A model generated the notes under the pieces. That model saw only the letters and a list, made by a program, of their open reading frames with translations. It was not told where the DNA came from and did not search any database. Below are positions 33,779 to 42,702 of a stretch of DNA of 43,725 nucleotides, one piece after another. The stretch is from Coriobacteriales bacterium. GTDB lineage: Bacteria > Actinomycetota > Coriobacteriia > Coriobacteriales > UBA8131. Numbering within the stretch: position 1 is the stretch's first letter; every line of letters begins with the position of its first letter. The translations under genes were made by a program, and so were the position numbers. The stretch spans positions 1 to 43,725 of the forward strand of contig JAITRZ010000026.1 in the NCBI GenBank assembly GCA_031288185.1, written 5' to 3'.

Positions 33779-35005
33779 ATGACACCTATGGCACGCCAAG
33801 ACCCCGCGCCCCCAACCAAACGGCCATTTTTAATTATATATGTGCTCTATGTCCAGATGTTTGCGATGTTTGCCACCGACATGTACACGCCCGCTCTGCC
33901 AAACCTAACCGCCTTTTTCGCAACCAATGAGCAACTGGTCAACCTCACGCTTACCTTGTTTTTTCTTTTTATGCTTGTTGGTATGTTTATTTTTGGACCA
34001 CTTTCAGACCGCTATGGCCGCAAGCCTATCCTTGCGCTTGGTAACGCCTGCTTCATGATAACCAGCCTGGCCTGCGCTCTGGCACCCACCATTGAGATGC
34101 TGATAGGTGCTCGCATCTTTCAGGCTCTATCTGCTGGCATGATCGCAGTAGTGGGAATGGCGCTTATCAAGGATTGCTTTGACGGTGCCACGCGTGAGCA
34201 CGTTCTGATCTGGGCACAGGTGGCTTTTATTCTGGGGCCCATTGCCGCCCCTCTCATAGGTGGCCTGGTTCTGGCTTGGGCCAGCTGGCAGATGATTTTT
34301 GTTATCCTGGCCTTTTTGGGTGCTGTGGGCCTGGTGGCAACCGTCTTTTTTACGGAGAGTCTGCCGGCGTCAGAGCGTGCGCGCGGCGCGCTCCTGGCCA
34401 GCTTAAACGGTCTTATGCGCGTGTTGCGCATCAGGGCCTTTATGGTCTTTTTGCTAGTGACCACGGTTTTTGAGGCGCTGCCCTTCACCGCTTATCTGAT
34501 GGCTGCCCCCTATGTGTATGAGGTTGACTTTGGCTTTAGTCCGCAGGTCTACAGTTACTTCTTTGGCGCAACTGCCGCCCTGTCCATACTGGGTATCCCT
34601 TTCTACAAACTGGCCCAGCGCCATATCTCACTGCGCCAGCTGACACCTGTCCTTATCATTGTTGCGGGAGTTTCAGGTCTTAGTATGTTGTTGTTTACCC
34701 ATCTGTCGGTTTGGGCGTTTTTTGGCAGCATCCTTGTCTTTTATATCGTGGTCACCATGATGAGGCCGTACAGCATGAACATTATGCTGGATATGTGTAC
34801 GGCTGATGTTGGCTCAGCCAGTTCAGTACTTAACGGCTCATACACGATGTTTGGCATCCTAGGCACCCTGCCGCTTATACTGGCAGGCGCGTTTTACAGC
34901 GCTCTCACCGGCGCCTTGATACTATTTGGGTGCCTGATTTCGCTGGGTCTCTGGTTCTACTTTGTAAGATCTAGCCTGATAGTTCCCGGCATCAAGGATG
35001 AATAA
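33779..35005 (+). CDS. Bcr/CflA-type MFS drug-resistance transporter
   Basis: Twelve-helix major facilitator of 408 residues, proton-driven efflux at the inner membrane. The start region FATDMYTPALPNLTAFF and GPLSDRYGRKPILALGNACF (motif A, after helix 2) are typical of the Bcr/CflA group, as is RIFQALSAGM. An ATG at 33788 is an alternative start nine bases on. No insertion is seen. It is divergent from the prepilin gene, and its stop is followed by a repeat-filled gap. Confidence 0.9.
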   Translation: MTPMARQDPAPPTKRPFLIIYVLYVQMFAMFATDMYTPALPNLTAFFATNEQLVNLTLTLFFLFMLVGMFIFGPLSDRYGRKPILALGNACFMITSLACALAPTIEMLIGARIFQALSAGMIAVVGMALIKDCFDGATREHVLIWAQVAFILGPIAAPLIGGLVLAWASWQMIFVILAFLGAVGLVATVFFTESLPASERARGALLASLNGLMRVLRIRAFMVFLLVTTVFEALPFTAYLMAAPYVYEVDFGFSPQVYSYFFGATAALSILGIPFYKLAQRHISLRQLTPVLIIVAGVSGLSMLLFTHLSVWAFFGSILVFYIVVTMMRPYSMNIMLDMCTADVGSASSVLNGSYTMFGILGTLPLILAGAFYSALTGALILFGCLISLGLWFYFVRSSLIVPGIKDE

Positions 35006-35023
35006 CGCGCGGCAGCCATCACG

Positions 35024-35175
35024 CACGGCAGTTCTCATACACAACAGTCACCATGCACGGCAGTCACCGCAGCCTGGATGAACAGCACACAGCAGTCGCC
35101 AGCAGCAAAGCGGTAACCACAACAAGGCCAGATTGTTACCGTGTGCTAGATAAATCACACGCGGCAGTCACCACG
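35024..35175. repeat. Degenerate GCACGGCAGTCACC minisatellite reaching into the folD 3' end
   Basis: At least five related copies (core CxGCAGTCACC) occur between the MFS stop and folD. The last, near 35160-35175, lies within the final codons of folD, which reads HVVTAACDLSSTR. The copies are spaced irregularly. Confidence 0.6.
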
Positions 35176-35993
35176 TGCTTCATCAATATGCTGGTTGTCA
35201 CGGTTCCTACACCACCGGGAACCGGCGTAAGAGCGCTAACAATGGCCTGAGCGGCGTCAAAGTTAACATCACCCACCAGGACTCCAGAATCTGTAATGTT
35301 GGTGCCCACGTCAATCACCACCTGACCCGCGCTAAGATAGCTAGCATCAACCATTTGGGCACAACCCATACAGGAGATGACAATCTGAGCGCTACGCACA
35401 ATCAGGGGCAAGTCAACCGTGCGTGAATGGCAGAGGGTAACGGTAGCATCCTGTCCAAGCAGCAGCAGCGCAACGGGCTTGCCAACCACCAAGCTACGGC
35501 CGATAACCACCGCCCGTTTTCCTTCCAGCTCAATTTGGTAGTGTCTGAGTATTTCCATACAGGCCTGTGCCGTACAAGGGGCATAACCGATGGCACTGCC
35601 AGAAAGCACACCGGCTAATGACTGGTTGCCTATGCCATCAACGTCCTTGCGTGCCGCCAGTACATTGCGCACTTTCTCATCATTGATATGGGGGGGAAGG
35701 GGACGCAACAAAAGAACGCCGTGAATCAGATTGTCCGCGTTAAGCGCCTCGATGGTCTCTAGCAGCAGGGCCTCGCTCACATCTACGGGCAAAACAACCT
35801 GCCGCACACCAACACCAACTTCCTTGGCGCGCTTCCAGGCACCGCGCTCATAGGAAAGGTCGTCAGAACGCTGCCCCAGCCGCACGATGGCAAGTGTGGG
35901 CACTATGCCCTTTTTGCCCAGAGCAGCTACCTCCTTAATGATCTGCTGATCAAGCGCCGCGACAACGTCTGACCCTTTAAGTATGGTTGCCAT
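35136..35993 (-). CDS. folD: Methylenetetrahydrofolate dehydrogenase / cyclohydrolase FolD
   Basis: Interconverts methylene-, methenyl- and formyl-THF with NAD(P). It has 285 residues. SDDLSYERGAWKRAKEVGV holds the catalytic Lys in the form common in anaerobes. GVLLLRPLPPHI, APCTAQACMEIL, GRSLVVGKPVALLL and TPVPGGVGTVTTSIL are all family motifs. The ATG at 35993 has AGGGAAGGG upstream and is preferred over the open extension to 36026. It is last in the raco-metF-fhs-fchA-folD set on -. Confidence 0.95.
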   Translation of the reverse strand: MATILKGSDVVAALDQQIIKEVAALGKKGIVPTLAIVRLGQRSDDLSYERGAWKRAKEVGVGVRQVVLPVDVSEALLLETIEALNADNLIHGVLLLRPLPPHINDEKVRNVLAARKDVDGIGNQSLAGVLSGSAIGYAPCTAQACMEILRHYQIELEGKRAVVIGRSLVVGKPVALLLLGQDATVTLCHSRTVDLPLIVRSAQIVISCMGCAQMVDASYLSAGQVVIDVGTNITDSGVLVGDVNFDAAQAIVSALTPVPGGVGTVTTSILMKHVVTAACDLSSTR

Positions 35994-36060
35994 GTTCACC
36001 CTTCCCTGTCTGAGCCGCCCGCCCACCGGCCACCAAAGATGTCATGTTTTCCTTTGCCTT

Positions 36061-36696
36061 TCACTGTCTAAGCTGACCTGCCACCTCCAAGAAGAGAGCA
36101 TCGGCCTTATTAGCGTATTTCTTAAGCAATTTATCCGCTCGCGCATTGATTTTAGCAGCATGGTCTCTATCAGCCATTGATTGGGTATTGATAAAAACGT
36201 TCAGACTGGCACCCTGTAACGCCGCTTTGCAGCAGATGACTCCAACGCCAACGTCACTGATGGCAAGGATTGTGCCCTTAAGGGCAAATTGCTCGTGCAG
36301 GTCTATCGCCTCACAGCACCTTTCCATTATCCGCAAGGGAACCGCGCAGCACTCGCGCAGGCATTCTTCTGTAACCTGCGCCCTGGTCAGTCGCTCTTCT
36401 TTGGTGCTGAAGGGCAGACGGTAGGCGCGTGTTAGCGATTCAAAAACCTCAGCGTCGCGCGCGACCAGCTCAAGTAGGGCCTGTTGCAGCACGTCAGCCC
36501 GGCGCATCAGATCAGCAATCTCCGTCTGGACGGCGGCATACTTGGGCTTTCCCACAGTTAGGGCGCCCACCATGTTGCCCAGGGCCACACCAAGGGCACC
36601 AACCAAGGCTGAGGCTCCGCCGCCACCGGGAGCCGGTGCCTTTGATGCCAACTGTCGCACAAAATCCGCACAACTCAAACTCACGCGATCGTTCAT
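36061..36696 (-). CDS. fchA: Methenyl-THF cyclohydrolase / formiminotransferase-cyclodeaminase family FchA
   Basis: Small cyclodeaminase-family protein of 211 residues. In acetogens the FchA member serves as methenyl-THF cyclohydrolase. The APAPGGGGASALVGALGVALGNMVGALT stretch (read as PAPGGGGASALVGALGVAL) is the hallmark, followed by KPKYAAV and a C-terminal INTQSMADRDHAAKI. The ATG at 36696 has AGAGGG upstream. The cyclohydrolase step overlaps with FolD, a pairing common in Wood-Ljungdahl gene sets. Confidence 0.9.
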   Translation of the reverse strand: MNDRVSLSCADFVRQLASKAPAPGGGGASALVGALGVALGNMVGALTVGKPKYAAVQTEIADLMRRADVLQQALLELVARDAEVFESLTRAYRLPFSTKEERLTRAQVTEECLRECCAVPLRIMERCCEAIDLHEQFALKGTILAISDVGVGVICCKAALQGASLNVFINTQSMADRDHAAKINARADKLLKKYANKADALFLEVAGQLRQ

Positions 36697-36772
36697 CGCT
36701 ACCCTCTTTCGCGCCGGTGGCCGTTGAAGCATCGTCTGGTCATAGGACGCGACGTCATTCAGGAACCGGTGT

Positions 36773-38440
36773 CTAAAACAGGCCGTGGATTTTCCCGTTT
36801 GCGTCCACGTCAATCTTTTCCGCGCTTGGTACCCTGGGTAAACCAGGCATCGTCATGATGTCGCCGGTTAGCGCCACGATAAAGCCGGCCCCAGCTGAAA
36901 CCTTCAGGTTGCGCACGGTGATGGTAAAGCCCGTTGGCGCGCCAAGCAAAGTGGGATCATCAGAGAAACTGTATTGGGTTTTAGCCATGCAAACAGGATA
37001 ATCGCCAAAACCCAGTTGGGTCAGCAGCTGTGCCTGTTGCCTGGCCACAGCGCTCAACTCAACGCCATCGGCATGATAGACCCGCGTGGCGATAGCTTCT
37101 ATCTTCTCTTCGAGAGGAGCGGACAACTCATAGCTGTAGGTAAAATTGCTGGGTTGTTCAACAAGCCTGATTATTTCCTGAGCGAGCGCGGCGCCCCCCG
37201 CACCGCCTTTTTCCCAAACCTCAGAAAGAACAACATTAACGCCCCGTTCACGGCATCGTTGGTCGATAAGCGCCAGTTCAGCCTCGGTATCGGTAGGAAA
37301 GCGGTTGAGGGCGACAACGGCAGGCAGTCCAAACACCGGGGTGATATTTTCCACATGCCTAAGCAAATTAGGCAGTCCCGCTTCCAGGGCGGCCAGGTTT
37401 TCAGCCCCCAGTTTGTCTTTGGAGATGCCCCCGTGATTTTTAAGGGCGCGCACAGTGGCAACAATGACAACAGCCGCAGGCTTGAGGCCCGCCAGACGAC
37501 AGGTGATGTCAAAAAACTTCTCAGCCCCCAGATCAGCCCCAAAGCCCGCCTCAGTGATAACGTAATCGCCCAGTTTCAAAGCCAGGCGGGTAGCCATCAG
37601 CGAGTTGCACCCATGCGCGATATTGGCAAAGGGACCGCCATGCACAAAGGCAGGCGTACCTTCAAGAGTTTGTACCAGGTTGGGCTTCAGGGCGTCTTTA
37701 AGCAAGGCTGCCATGGCGCCGTGGGCCTTGAGGTCAGCGGCGGTAACGGGTTGCGATGAACGATTGTAGGCGACGATGATGCGGCCCAGGCGCTCCTTGA
37801 GATCAGTGATGGAGCCTGCAAGACACAGTATCGCCATCACCTCTGATGCTACGGTGATGTCAAAGCCGTCCTCACGCGGCACACCGTTGGCCTTACCGCC
37901 CAAACCACAAACTATGGAGCGAAGTTGACGGTCATTCATATCCACCGCGCGCTTCCAGGTAATGCGGTGAATGTTTATGTCCAGATCATTACCCTGGTGA
38001 ATGTGGTTGTCTACCATTGCGGCCAGCAGATTGTTTGCCGCCCCAATGGCATGAAAATCACCGGTAAAATGCAAATTGATGTCTTCCATTGGCAGCACCT
38101 GGGCATAACCACCGCCCGCAGCGCCTCCTTTAACACCAAAGACCGGACCCAGCGAGGGCTCGCGTAGCGCCACAAGGGCATTTTTACCCAGCCGCGCCAG
38201 CGCATCAGCCAGCCCTACCGTTGTGGTGGTTTTGCCCTCCCCCGCTGCCGTGGGATTGATAGCGGTTACCAAAACGAGCTTGCCGTCAGGAGCGGTTAGA
38301 TTATCTAAGATGGTGTAGTCAATTTTAGCCTTGTGGTTTCCATACAGTTCTACATATGAGGGGTCAATGCCTGCTCTTTGCGCGATTTTGGCAATATGCT
38401 CAGGGGTCGCGGCCTGCGCGATTTCTATGTCGGTAAGCAC
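36773..38440 (-). CDS. fhs: Formate-tetrahydrofolate ligase Fhs
   Basis: Attaches formate to THF with ATP, the entry of the Wood-Ljungdahl methyl branch. It has 555 residues, the normal length. The P-loop-like [21 protein letters not shown] (read as [19 protein letters not shown]), [20 protein letters not shown] and [14 protein letters not shown] are present. The GTG at 38440 has GAAAGGAAC upstream and gives the standard opening (V)[10 protein letters not shown]; the frame is open to 38473. No low-complexity insertion, in contrast to the two genes upstream. It lies 76 bases before fchA. Confidence 0.96.
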   Translation of the reverse strand: MLTDIEIAQAATPEHIAKIAQRAGIDPSYVELYGNHKAKIDYTILDNLTAPDGKLVLVTAINPTAAGEGKTTTTVGLADALARLGKNALVALREPSLGPVFGVKGGAAGGGYAQVLPMEDINLHFTGDFHAIGAANNLLAAMVDNHIHQGNDLDINIHRITWKRAVDMNDRQLRSIVCGLGGKANGVPREDGFDITVASEVMAILCLAGSITDLKERLGRIIVAYNRSSQPVTAADLKAHGAMAALLKDALKPNLVQTLEGTPAFVHGGPFANIAHGCNSLMATRLALKLGDYVITEAGFGADLGAEKFFDITCRLAGLKPAAVVIVATVRALKNHGGISKDKLGAENLAALEAGLPNLLRHVENITPVFGLPAVVALNRFPTDTEAELALIDQRCRERGVNVVLSEVWEKGGAGGAALAQEIIRLVEQPSNFTYSYELSAPLEEKIEAIATRVYHADGVELSAVARQQAQLLTQLGFGDYPVCMAKTQYSFSDDPTLLGAPTGFTITVRNLKVSAGAGFIVALTGDIMTMPGLPRVPSAEKIDVDANGKIHGLF

Positions 38441-38620
38441 AGGGGGTTCCTTTCTATGAAGGTTGCACTCCATCCCGGTTTAAGTCCAGAAGAGAGTAGA
38501 ATCAAGGCTCAAAACTGCATGGTGATAGCCCTACGGCAGGACATGCTCAATGCAATGTCGCTCAGGTCAAAGATAAAGTGTACCGCAGGAAGGATTGTTG
38601 TGATAAGCTCGACGGCCTCA

Positions 38621-40480
38621 TTAAAGCTCGACGGCCCCGTGACCTGGCCCGTCGCCTGTTAGGGCCTTATCAGCACCGGGTAGATACTGCCGATAAGCCG
38701 TATTGTCGCGCCCATGCGTATAGTTACTCCACGCTGAAGTCTCATACAGATCCCAATTGTTGGGGCCGGTTATAAAGGCGCTTAGATTGATAAGCTCATT
38801 ATATTTCTTCAACCGGTGATAAGCCTTAAAGTAGATGCAGTAGCGCTCGCGCGGATATACCTCACACCAGCCCTCAGAACTGCCGCCACAGGGACCATTA
38901 CGTTGACATTTGGGGCACTGGGTCATTGGACAGGTGTAGGCGGCTGTTTCCAGGCCGCAGTCGCCGCAGTCCATACAACCATAGAGGATGACCTTGCTCA
39001 GGTGCTCGATGGCATGACGCCGGTGCCGTCCCTTTTTGCGCTCTTTCCAATCCATAAGTTTGCTTAAGAGAACAAATCCCCGTTTCCCCGGAGTCAGCAT
39101 CCAGTAATGCGCAAAGCGGGACAGCCCATAAAACCGGTAGAGGGAACGCTCGCGTTCCACTTCAGTGCGCGGTGTGAGCTCACGCCGGTTGAGCCCGTTT
39201 GTTTCATCAGGCTGATAGAAATAGAAGCCGGTGCCTAAACGGGAGGCACCCTTACTGGAGGCGTCTAAACGAGAGGTTGTTGTGCTACAAGCGTTCTTAC
39301 TATGGGCATCCGGGCCGGAGGCGTCTTTGGTGGGGACTTTTCTGTTGGAGGCATCCGGGTCGGAGGCTCCTTTGTCGAAGACTTTTCTGTTGGAGGCATC
39401 CGGGCCGGAGGCGTCTTTGGTGGGGACTTTTCTGTTGGGGGCATCCGGGTCGGAGGTTCCTTTGTCGAAGACTTTTCTGTTGGAGGCGTCCTTACTGGGA
39501 GCATCTGTGCCGTAATTAAGTTCACGCGCCCACTGCGGCCAGGCATCCTGAAGTTCGTTAGCACGATTTAAGATCAATTCCAGCACACCGGCATTGAGTC
39601 CCCCGCCGCCGATGTGAACCCCAGCGTAGCCCAGACCGCGCGCGGTAGCCACCATCTTAGCGGCGCGCGTAATGCGAGCCTCTTGACCCTTGTCCGGTGC
39701 CTGTGCTTCGCCCTCAAGTTTTGCCAGCAGTCTATCACTGGCAAAACAGCCGGGGACACCGCCCTTACGCATGAGACGCGCTGCTCCCAGGGTTAACAGG
39801 TAGATATTGGCAATAACAGGAACCGTGTGACCCCTGTCCTCTAAAAACCAGAGCAGTTCCTGCATCTTTCGAGCGTTATAACCCAGTTGAGAAACGATAA
39901 AACGCGCGCCGGCAAACAATTTTTTCTCAAGTTTGCTGTACTGGGTCAGCGTTTCTGCTTCCGTCCACTTAAAGGGGCTGACCACCGCGCCCGCAAAAAA
40001 ATGACAGGGCCGCTCAGTGGCAACAGCGCGCGCGGTCTTATGCGTCAACCCTTTATTGAGAGCGCACACAAGCTCCAGCATCTGCACGGCATCCAGGTCA
40101 AAGGTTGGACGCGAGCGTCCCTGCCAACCAGATGTTGGATAGTCGCCGGTCATTGCCAGGACATTTTCAATACCGCGACGCTCCAGGGCATACAACTGGC
40201 TTTGGATCTGATTGCGACTGCGATCCTTGCAACTCATGTGCACAAGCGGCGTGATGCCTTGCGCCTGAAGATCGTCAGCAAAGGCATCGGCAAGCAGGGC
40301 TGGATGTCCTCCTGGATTATCGGTAACGGAGACAGCATGAACGCGGTTGGTCGCAAACAGGCACTTGGCCTCCTCAAGGGCCAGCATCTGCGCCTTCTCC
40401 GCCGCTCCCCACCCAGGAACCACTTCGCAGCTAACGGCGAACTCACCGCGTTCCAGAGCCTCTTTTAAGGTATTAGCCAT
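38621..40480 (-). CDS. metF: Methylenetetrahydrofolate reductase with C-terminal zinc/Fe-S-type domain and a 15-residue repeat insertion
   Basis: Reduces methylene-THF to methyl-THF. Residues ~1-320 are the MTHFR barrel (FAVSCEVVPG, VTDNPGG, LAMTGDYP, FIVSQLGYNARKM, HIGGGGLNAGVLE). Residues ~417-600 are the MTHFR C-terminal domain found in acetogens: CMDCGDCGLETAAYTCPMTQ, then CPKCQRNGPCGGSSEGWCEV and RYCIYFKAY. Between them, residues ~324-416 are a Lys/Asp/Ser-rich insert. It contains four 15-residue units, KVFDKG(T/A)SDPDA(P/S)NR alternating with KVPTKDASGPDA-type. It has 619 residues. GGAAAG precedes the ATG. In acetogens the C-terminal domain is linked to MetV-type function. Confidence 0.9.
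   Translation of the reverse strand: MANTLKEALERGEFAVSCEVVPGWGAAEKAQMLALEEAKCLFATNRVHAVSVTDNPGGHPALLADAFADDLQAQGITPLVHMSCKDRSRNQIQSQLYALERRGIENVLAMTGDYPTSGWQGRSRPTFDLDAVQMLELVCALNKGLTHKTARAVATERPCHFFAGAVVSPFKWTEAETLTQYSKLEKKLFAGARFIVSQLGYNARKMQELLWFLEDRGHTVPVIANIYLLTLGAARLMRKGGVPGCFASDRLLAKLEGEAQAPDKGQEARITRAAKMVATARGLGYAGVHIGGGGLNAGVLELILNRANELQDAWPQWARELNYGTDAPSKDASNRKVFDKGTSDPDAPNRKVPTKDASGPDASNRKVFDKGASDPDASNRKVPTKDASGPDAHSKNACSTTTSRLDASSKGASRLGTGFYFYQPDETNGLNRRELTPRTEVERERSLYRFYGLSRFAHYWMLTPGKRGFVLLSKLMDWKERKKGRHRRHAIEHLSKVILYGCMDCGDCGLETAAYTCPMTQCPKCQRNGPCGGSSEGWCEVYPRERYCIYFKAYHRLKKYNELINLSAFITGPNNWDLYETSAWSNYTHGRDNTAYRQYLPGADKALTGDGPGHGAVEL
39296..39475 (-). repeat. 90-base tandem repeat (2 x two 45-base units) within metF
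   Basis: Two 90-base copies, each built from two related 45-base units, encode 15-residue units KVFDKGxSDPDAxNR and KVPTKDASGPDAxxx. The copies are nearly identical, so the duplication is recent. Both periods are multiples of three and keep the frame. Confidence 0.88.
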
Positions 40481-40574
40481 GTATAACTTTCCATCAGTCC
40501 CTTACGTCAAACCCGCCAAACACCCGCCGGGCACCCCTGACCTTGGTGCACAGGGATTTGTGTTGGTGTGAGTG

Positions 40575-40644
40575 TAGCGCAACGCGTCATGTATGGACAT
40601 AGCGCCACGCATTATGTGTGGACGTAGCGCAACGCGTCATCTAT
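40575..40644. repeat. Three-copy 25-base minisatellite next to the raco stop
   Basis: TAGCGCAACGCGTCAT-type units start at 40575, 40600 and 40625, exactly 25 bases apart. The third ends one base before the stop codon of the RACo-like gene. They occupy half of the 165-base gap before metF. Confidence 0.8.
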
Positions 40645-40645
40645 C

Positions 40646-42451
40646 TTACGCTCCATCAAAGGCCAGAGCATCCATCAGGTGATCAGTAAAGCCCTGGCTG
40701 GTAGCAAGTTCAATATAGTCACAGCGTTTTGCTAGATCTATCATAGCCTGGCGCGCCTGTGCAGAAAGCAGCGCGGCTGAGGCTCCTTCTATGGCGGTAT
40801 TACCCACACTGGTCGCAACGGCCAGCAAGGCACGGGGAAACAGCCCCAACCGCGCGGCATTCATCAGATTGAGCCGATAGCCAAAACCTCCAGCGACGCT
40901 CAGACGTTTTATTGACGCGAGGTCATGGCGATAGTGCGCAAGCAGGGTTTCGATGCCAGCCCTGACAGCTCCTTTGGCCAGTTGAAGATTGCGAACATCA
41001 GCCTGGGTGATATAGAGCGAGCGATCCTGGGTTAGATAAAAGACCTTTTGGCCGGCCTCTCTGCCCACACAATGTGCATAATCAAAAGCAATATCTTCTG
41101 GGGAGAGCATATACCCGCTTGCATCAATAATACCGTAGCGAAGCATCAAGGCCACCGCGTCAATAAGTCCTGTGCCGCAAATGCCTGTTGGGGTACGGTG
41201 CAGGAACGCGTCGGCTGGTTTGAGCGCGTCATCGTCGGCTGGTTTGAGCGCATCGGCTGGTTTGGATGAGTTGGGTAGTTCAGACGAATCGTCGTTGGCG
41301 GGTTCGGACGCGTCAGATGGTTTGGACGTATCGACAGGGTCAGACGAGGTGGCAGGTTCGGGCGCGGCGTCGGCAAGTTGGAAAGCAGCGGGTTCAGACG
41401 CGGCGGCGGGTTGGAACGCGGCGGCGGGTTGAAGCAACATGATGGAGAAAGGGTCAGAGTGGGGGCTACCAACAGCAGCGTCGCCGATGATTCCCAGTTT
41501 CAACGCGCCTGGCGCACCGCTGACATGCGCGATTGCTCCTGGCAATGCTGGCATACCAAAGTGGATGCCCGCCCCTTCAAAAACCGGCCCCGCAGCCGTT
41601 GCGGAGCAATGGATACCGGTTGAATCCGTCAGGGCGAGTTCTCCATTTGTTCCCAGGTCTATAAACAATTCAGGCCCACCCGTTGTCTGAACACCCAACG
41701 CATATAATCCAGCGGTGACGTCTGAACCTACATAGCCGGCCACAGCAGGGCCAAAGAATGCGGGAGCGGGCAGGCCAGCAACTTCACGCGTCTCACCAAA
41801 AAGGGTAAGCGGCTTAAAGGGCGCAAACCCGATAGAGTCCGGTGCAAGCCCAGCGGCGATATGTTCCATGACCGTATTGCCCACCAAGGCCAGTAACGTG
41901 ACGCGCGAGCTGCTTACATGTGCCTGGGCACAAAGCAGAGCACTCTGTTCGCGCAGCGCCTCAATAAGCAGGCCGTGCAGAGCGTCCAGGGCGCCATCCA
42001 TACTGGCCTCGATGCGACTAACGACATCAGACCCATAGATTACCTGCGGATTCGTTTGTGAAACTGTACCCAGGAGCGCGCCTGTCGCAAGGTCATAGAG
42101 CCTGCTCACCAGGGTTGTGGTTCCCACATCCACCGCTATGCCAAGACCAGAGTGACCATCGGTCACCACGCTTGTTGCTGCGTGTCCAAAATCCTGGGCA
42201 TCCATAACAGCCGGCCTGCTCAAAAAGACGCGCATCCCCTCGGTAACCTCTGCCTGACAGGCTAACACCTGTCGCGGCTCATCCCTATCAACAACCAAAA
42301 TAGCGCATTTGTGGCAGGTGCCCTTTCCACCACAGGGCGCTACACAAGCAAATTGCTGCTCACGCAAAACGTCAAGAATCGTCTGGCCCTCGCGGGCCTC
42401 AATGAGGCGCGCAGTGCCCTGGTTAGCACTATAAACGGTAACCGTTGCCAA
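40646..42451 (-). CDS. RACo-like ATP-dependent reductive activator of corrinoid protein, with Ala/Pro/Asp-rich insertion
   Basis: Reactivates corrinoid methyl-transfer proteins that have fallen to Co(II), using ATP. The N-terminal [2Fe-2S] domain has Cys40, Cys46 and Cys49 (PCGGKGTCHKC) and Cys65 (VLACQA). The ASKHA/DUF4445 part follows: GIAVDVGTTTLVSRLYD, ALVGNTVMEHIAAGL, LFIDLGTNGEL and GICGTGLIDAVALML. It has 601 residues. An ~85-residue insert (about 41195-41440) of repeated KPADA, SEPA and AAFQPAA-like units precedes TPTGICGTG. The TTG at 42451 has AAGGGAAGGA upstream and no better start is near. Together with fhs, metF, fchA and folD it points to Wood-Ljungdahl or methyl-ether/methylamine C1 use. 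Confidence 0.86.
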   Translation of the reverse strand: MATVTVYSANQGTARLIEAREGQTILDVLREQQFACVAPCGGKGTCHKCAILVVDRDEPRQVLACQAEVTEGMRVFLSRPAVMDAQDFGHAATSVVTDGHSGLGIAVDVGTTTLVSRLYDLATGALLGTVSQTNPQVIYGSDVVSRIEASMDGALDALHGLLIEALREQSALLCAQAHVSSSRVTLLALVGNTVMEHIAAGLAPDSIGFAPFKPLTLFGETREVAGLPAPAFFGPAVAGYVGSDVTAGLYALGVQTTGGPELFIDLGTNGELALTDSTGIHCSATAAGPVFEGAGIHFGMPALPGAIAHVSGAPGALKLGIIGDAAVGSPHSDPFSIMLLQPAAAFQPAAASEPAAFQLADAAPEPATSSDPVDTSKPSDASEPANDDSSELPNSSKPADALKPADDDALKPADAFLHRTPTGICGTGLIDAVALMLRYGIIDASGYMLSPEDIAFDYAHCVGREAGQKVFYLTQDRSLYITQADVRNLQLAKGAVRAGIETLLAHYRHDLASIKRLSVAGGFGYRLNLMNAARLGLFPRALLAVATSVGNTAIEGASAALLSAQARQAMIDLAKRCDYIELATSQGFTDHLMDALAFDGA

Positions 42452-42594
42452 CGATCCTTCCCTTACCTTGCGTTGCTCATAGCCGCTGCCTTTGACGTGG
42501 TTTCTGTCCTGATGCGCGCACCCGCTCAGCGCCGCCTCGCACAGTGTAACAGCTCCAAGGAGAGTAAAGCCTTGTTATGTGTCGCTTTAGGACA

Positions 42595-42625
42595 ATTATA
42601 CGCTTACGCTTTAACAGATTGGCAA
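42595..42625 (-). promoter_or_regulatory. Candidate promoter of the C1 operon
   Basis: On -, a perfect TATAAT (42600-42595) with TTGCCA (42625-42620) 19 bases upstream points to the RACo-like gene, leaving a ~140-base leader. No known riboswitch was recognised in that leader. Confidence 0.4.
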
Positions 42626-42646
42626 CTAAAACGGCAAGATATCGCC

Positions 42647-42684
42647 TTGACATAGTGATTGCATTTTGATAGCATAGTGCAATC
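42647..42684 (+). promoter_or_regulatory. Toxin-antitoxin promoter with overlapping inverted-repeat operator
   Basis: TTGACA (42647-42652) and TAGCAT (42670-42675) are 17 bases apart. GATTGCA (42657-42663) and TGCAATC (42678-42684) are an exact inverted repeat spanning the -10 box. This is the layout expected for autorepression by the ribbon-helix-helix antitoxin. Confidence 0.6.
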
Positions 42685-42702
42685 GTAGGAAAGGAGGACA
42701 CC

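Noticed and set aside
36974-37759. 261-codon antisense open frame within fhs
   Set aside because: Mirror of the highly conserved Fhs sequence; GC-rich codon bias often leaves such frames open.
42452-42600. Cobalamin or folate riboswitch in the RACo leader
   Set aside because: Expected for C1/corrinoid genes, but no B12-box-like or THF riboswitch core could be recognised.
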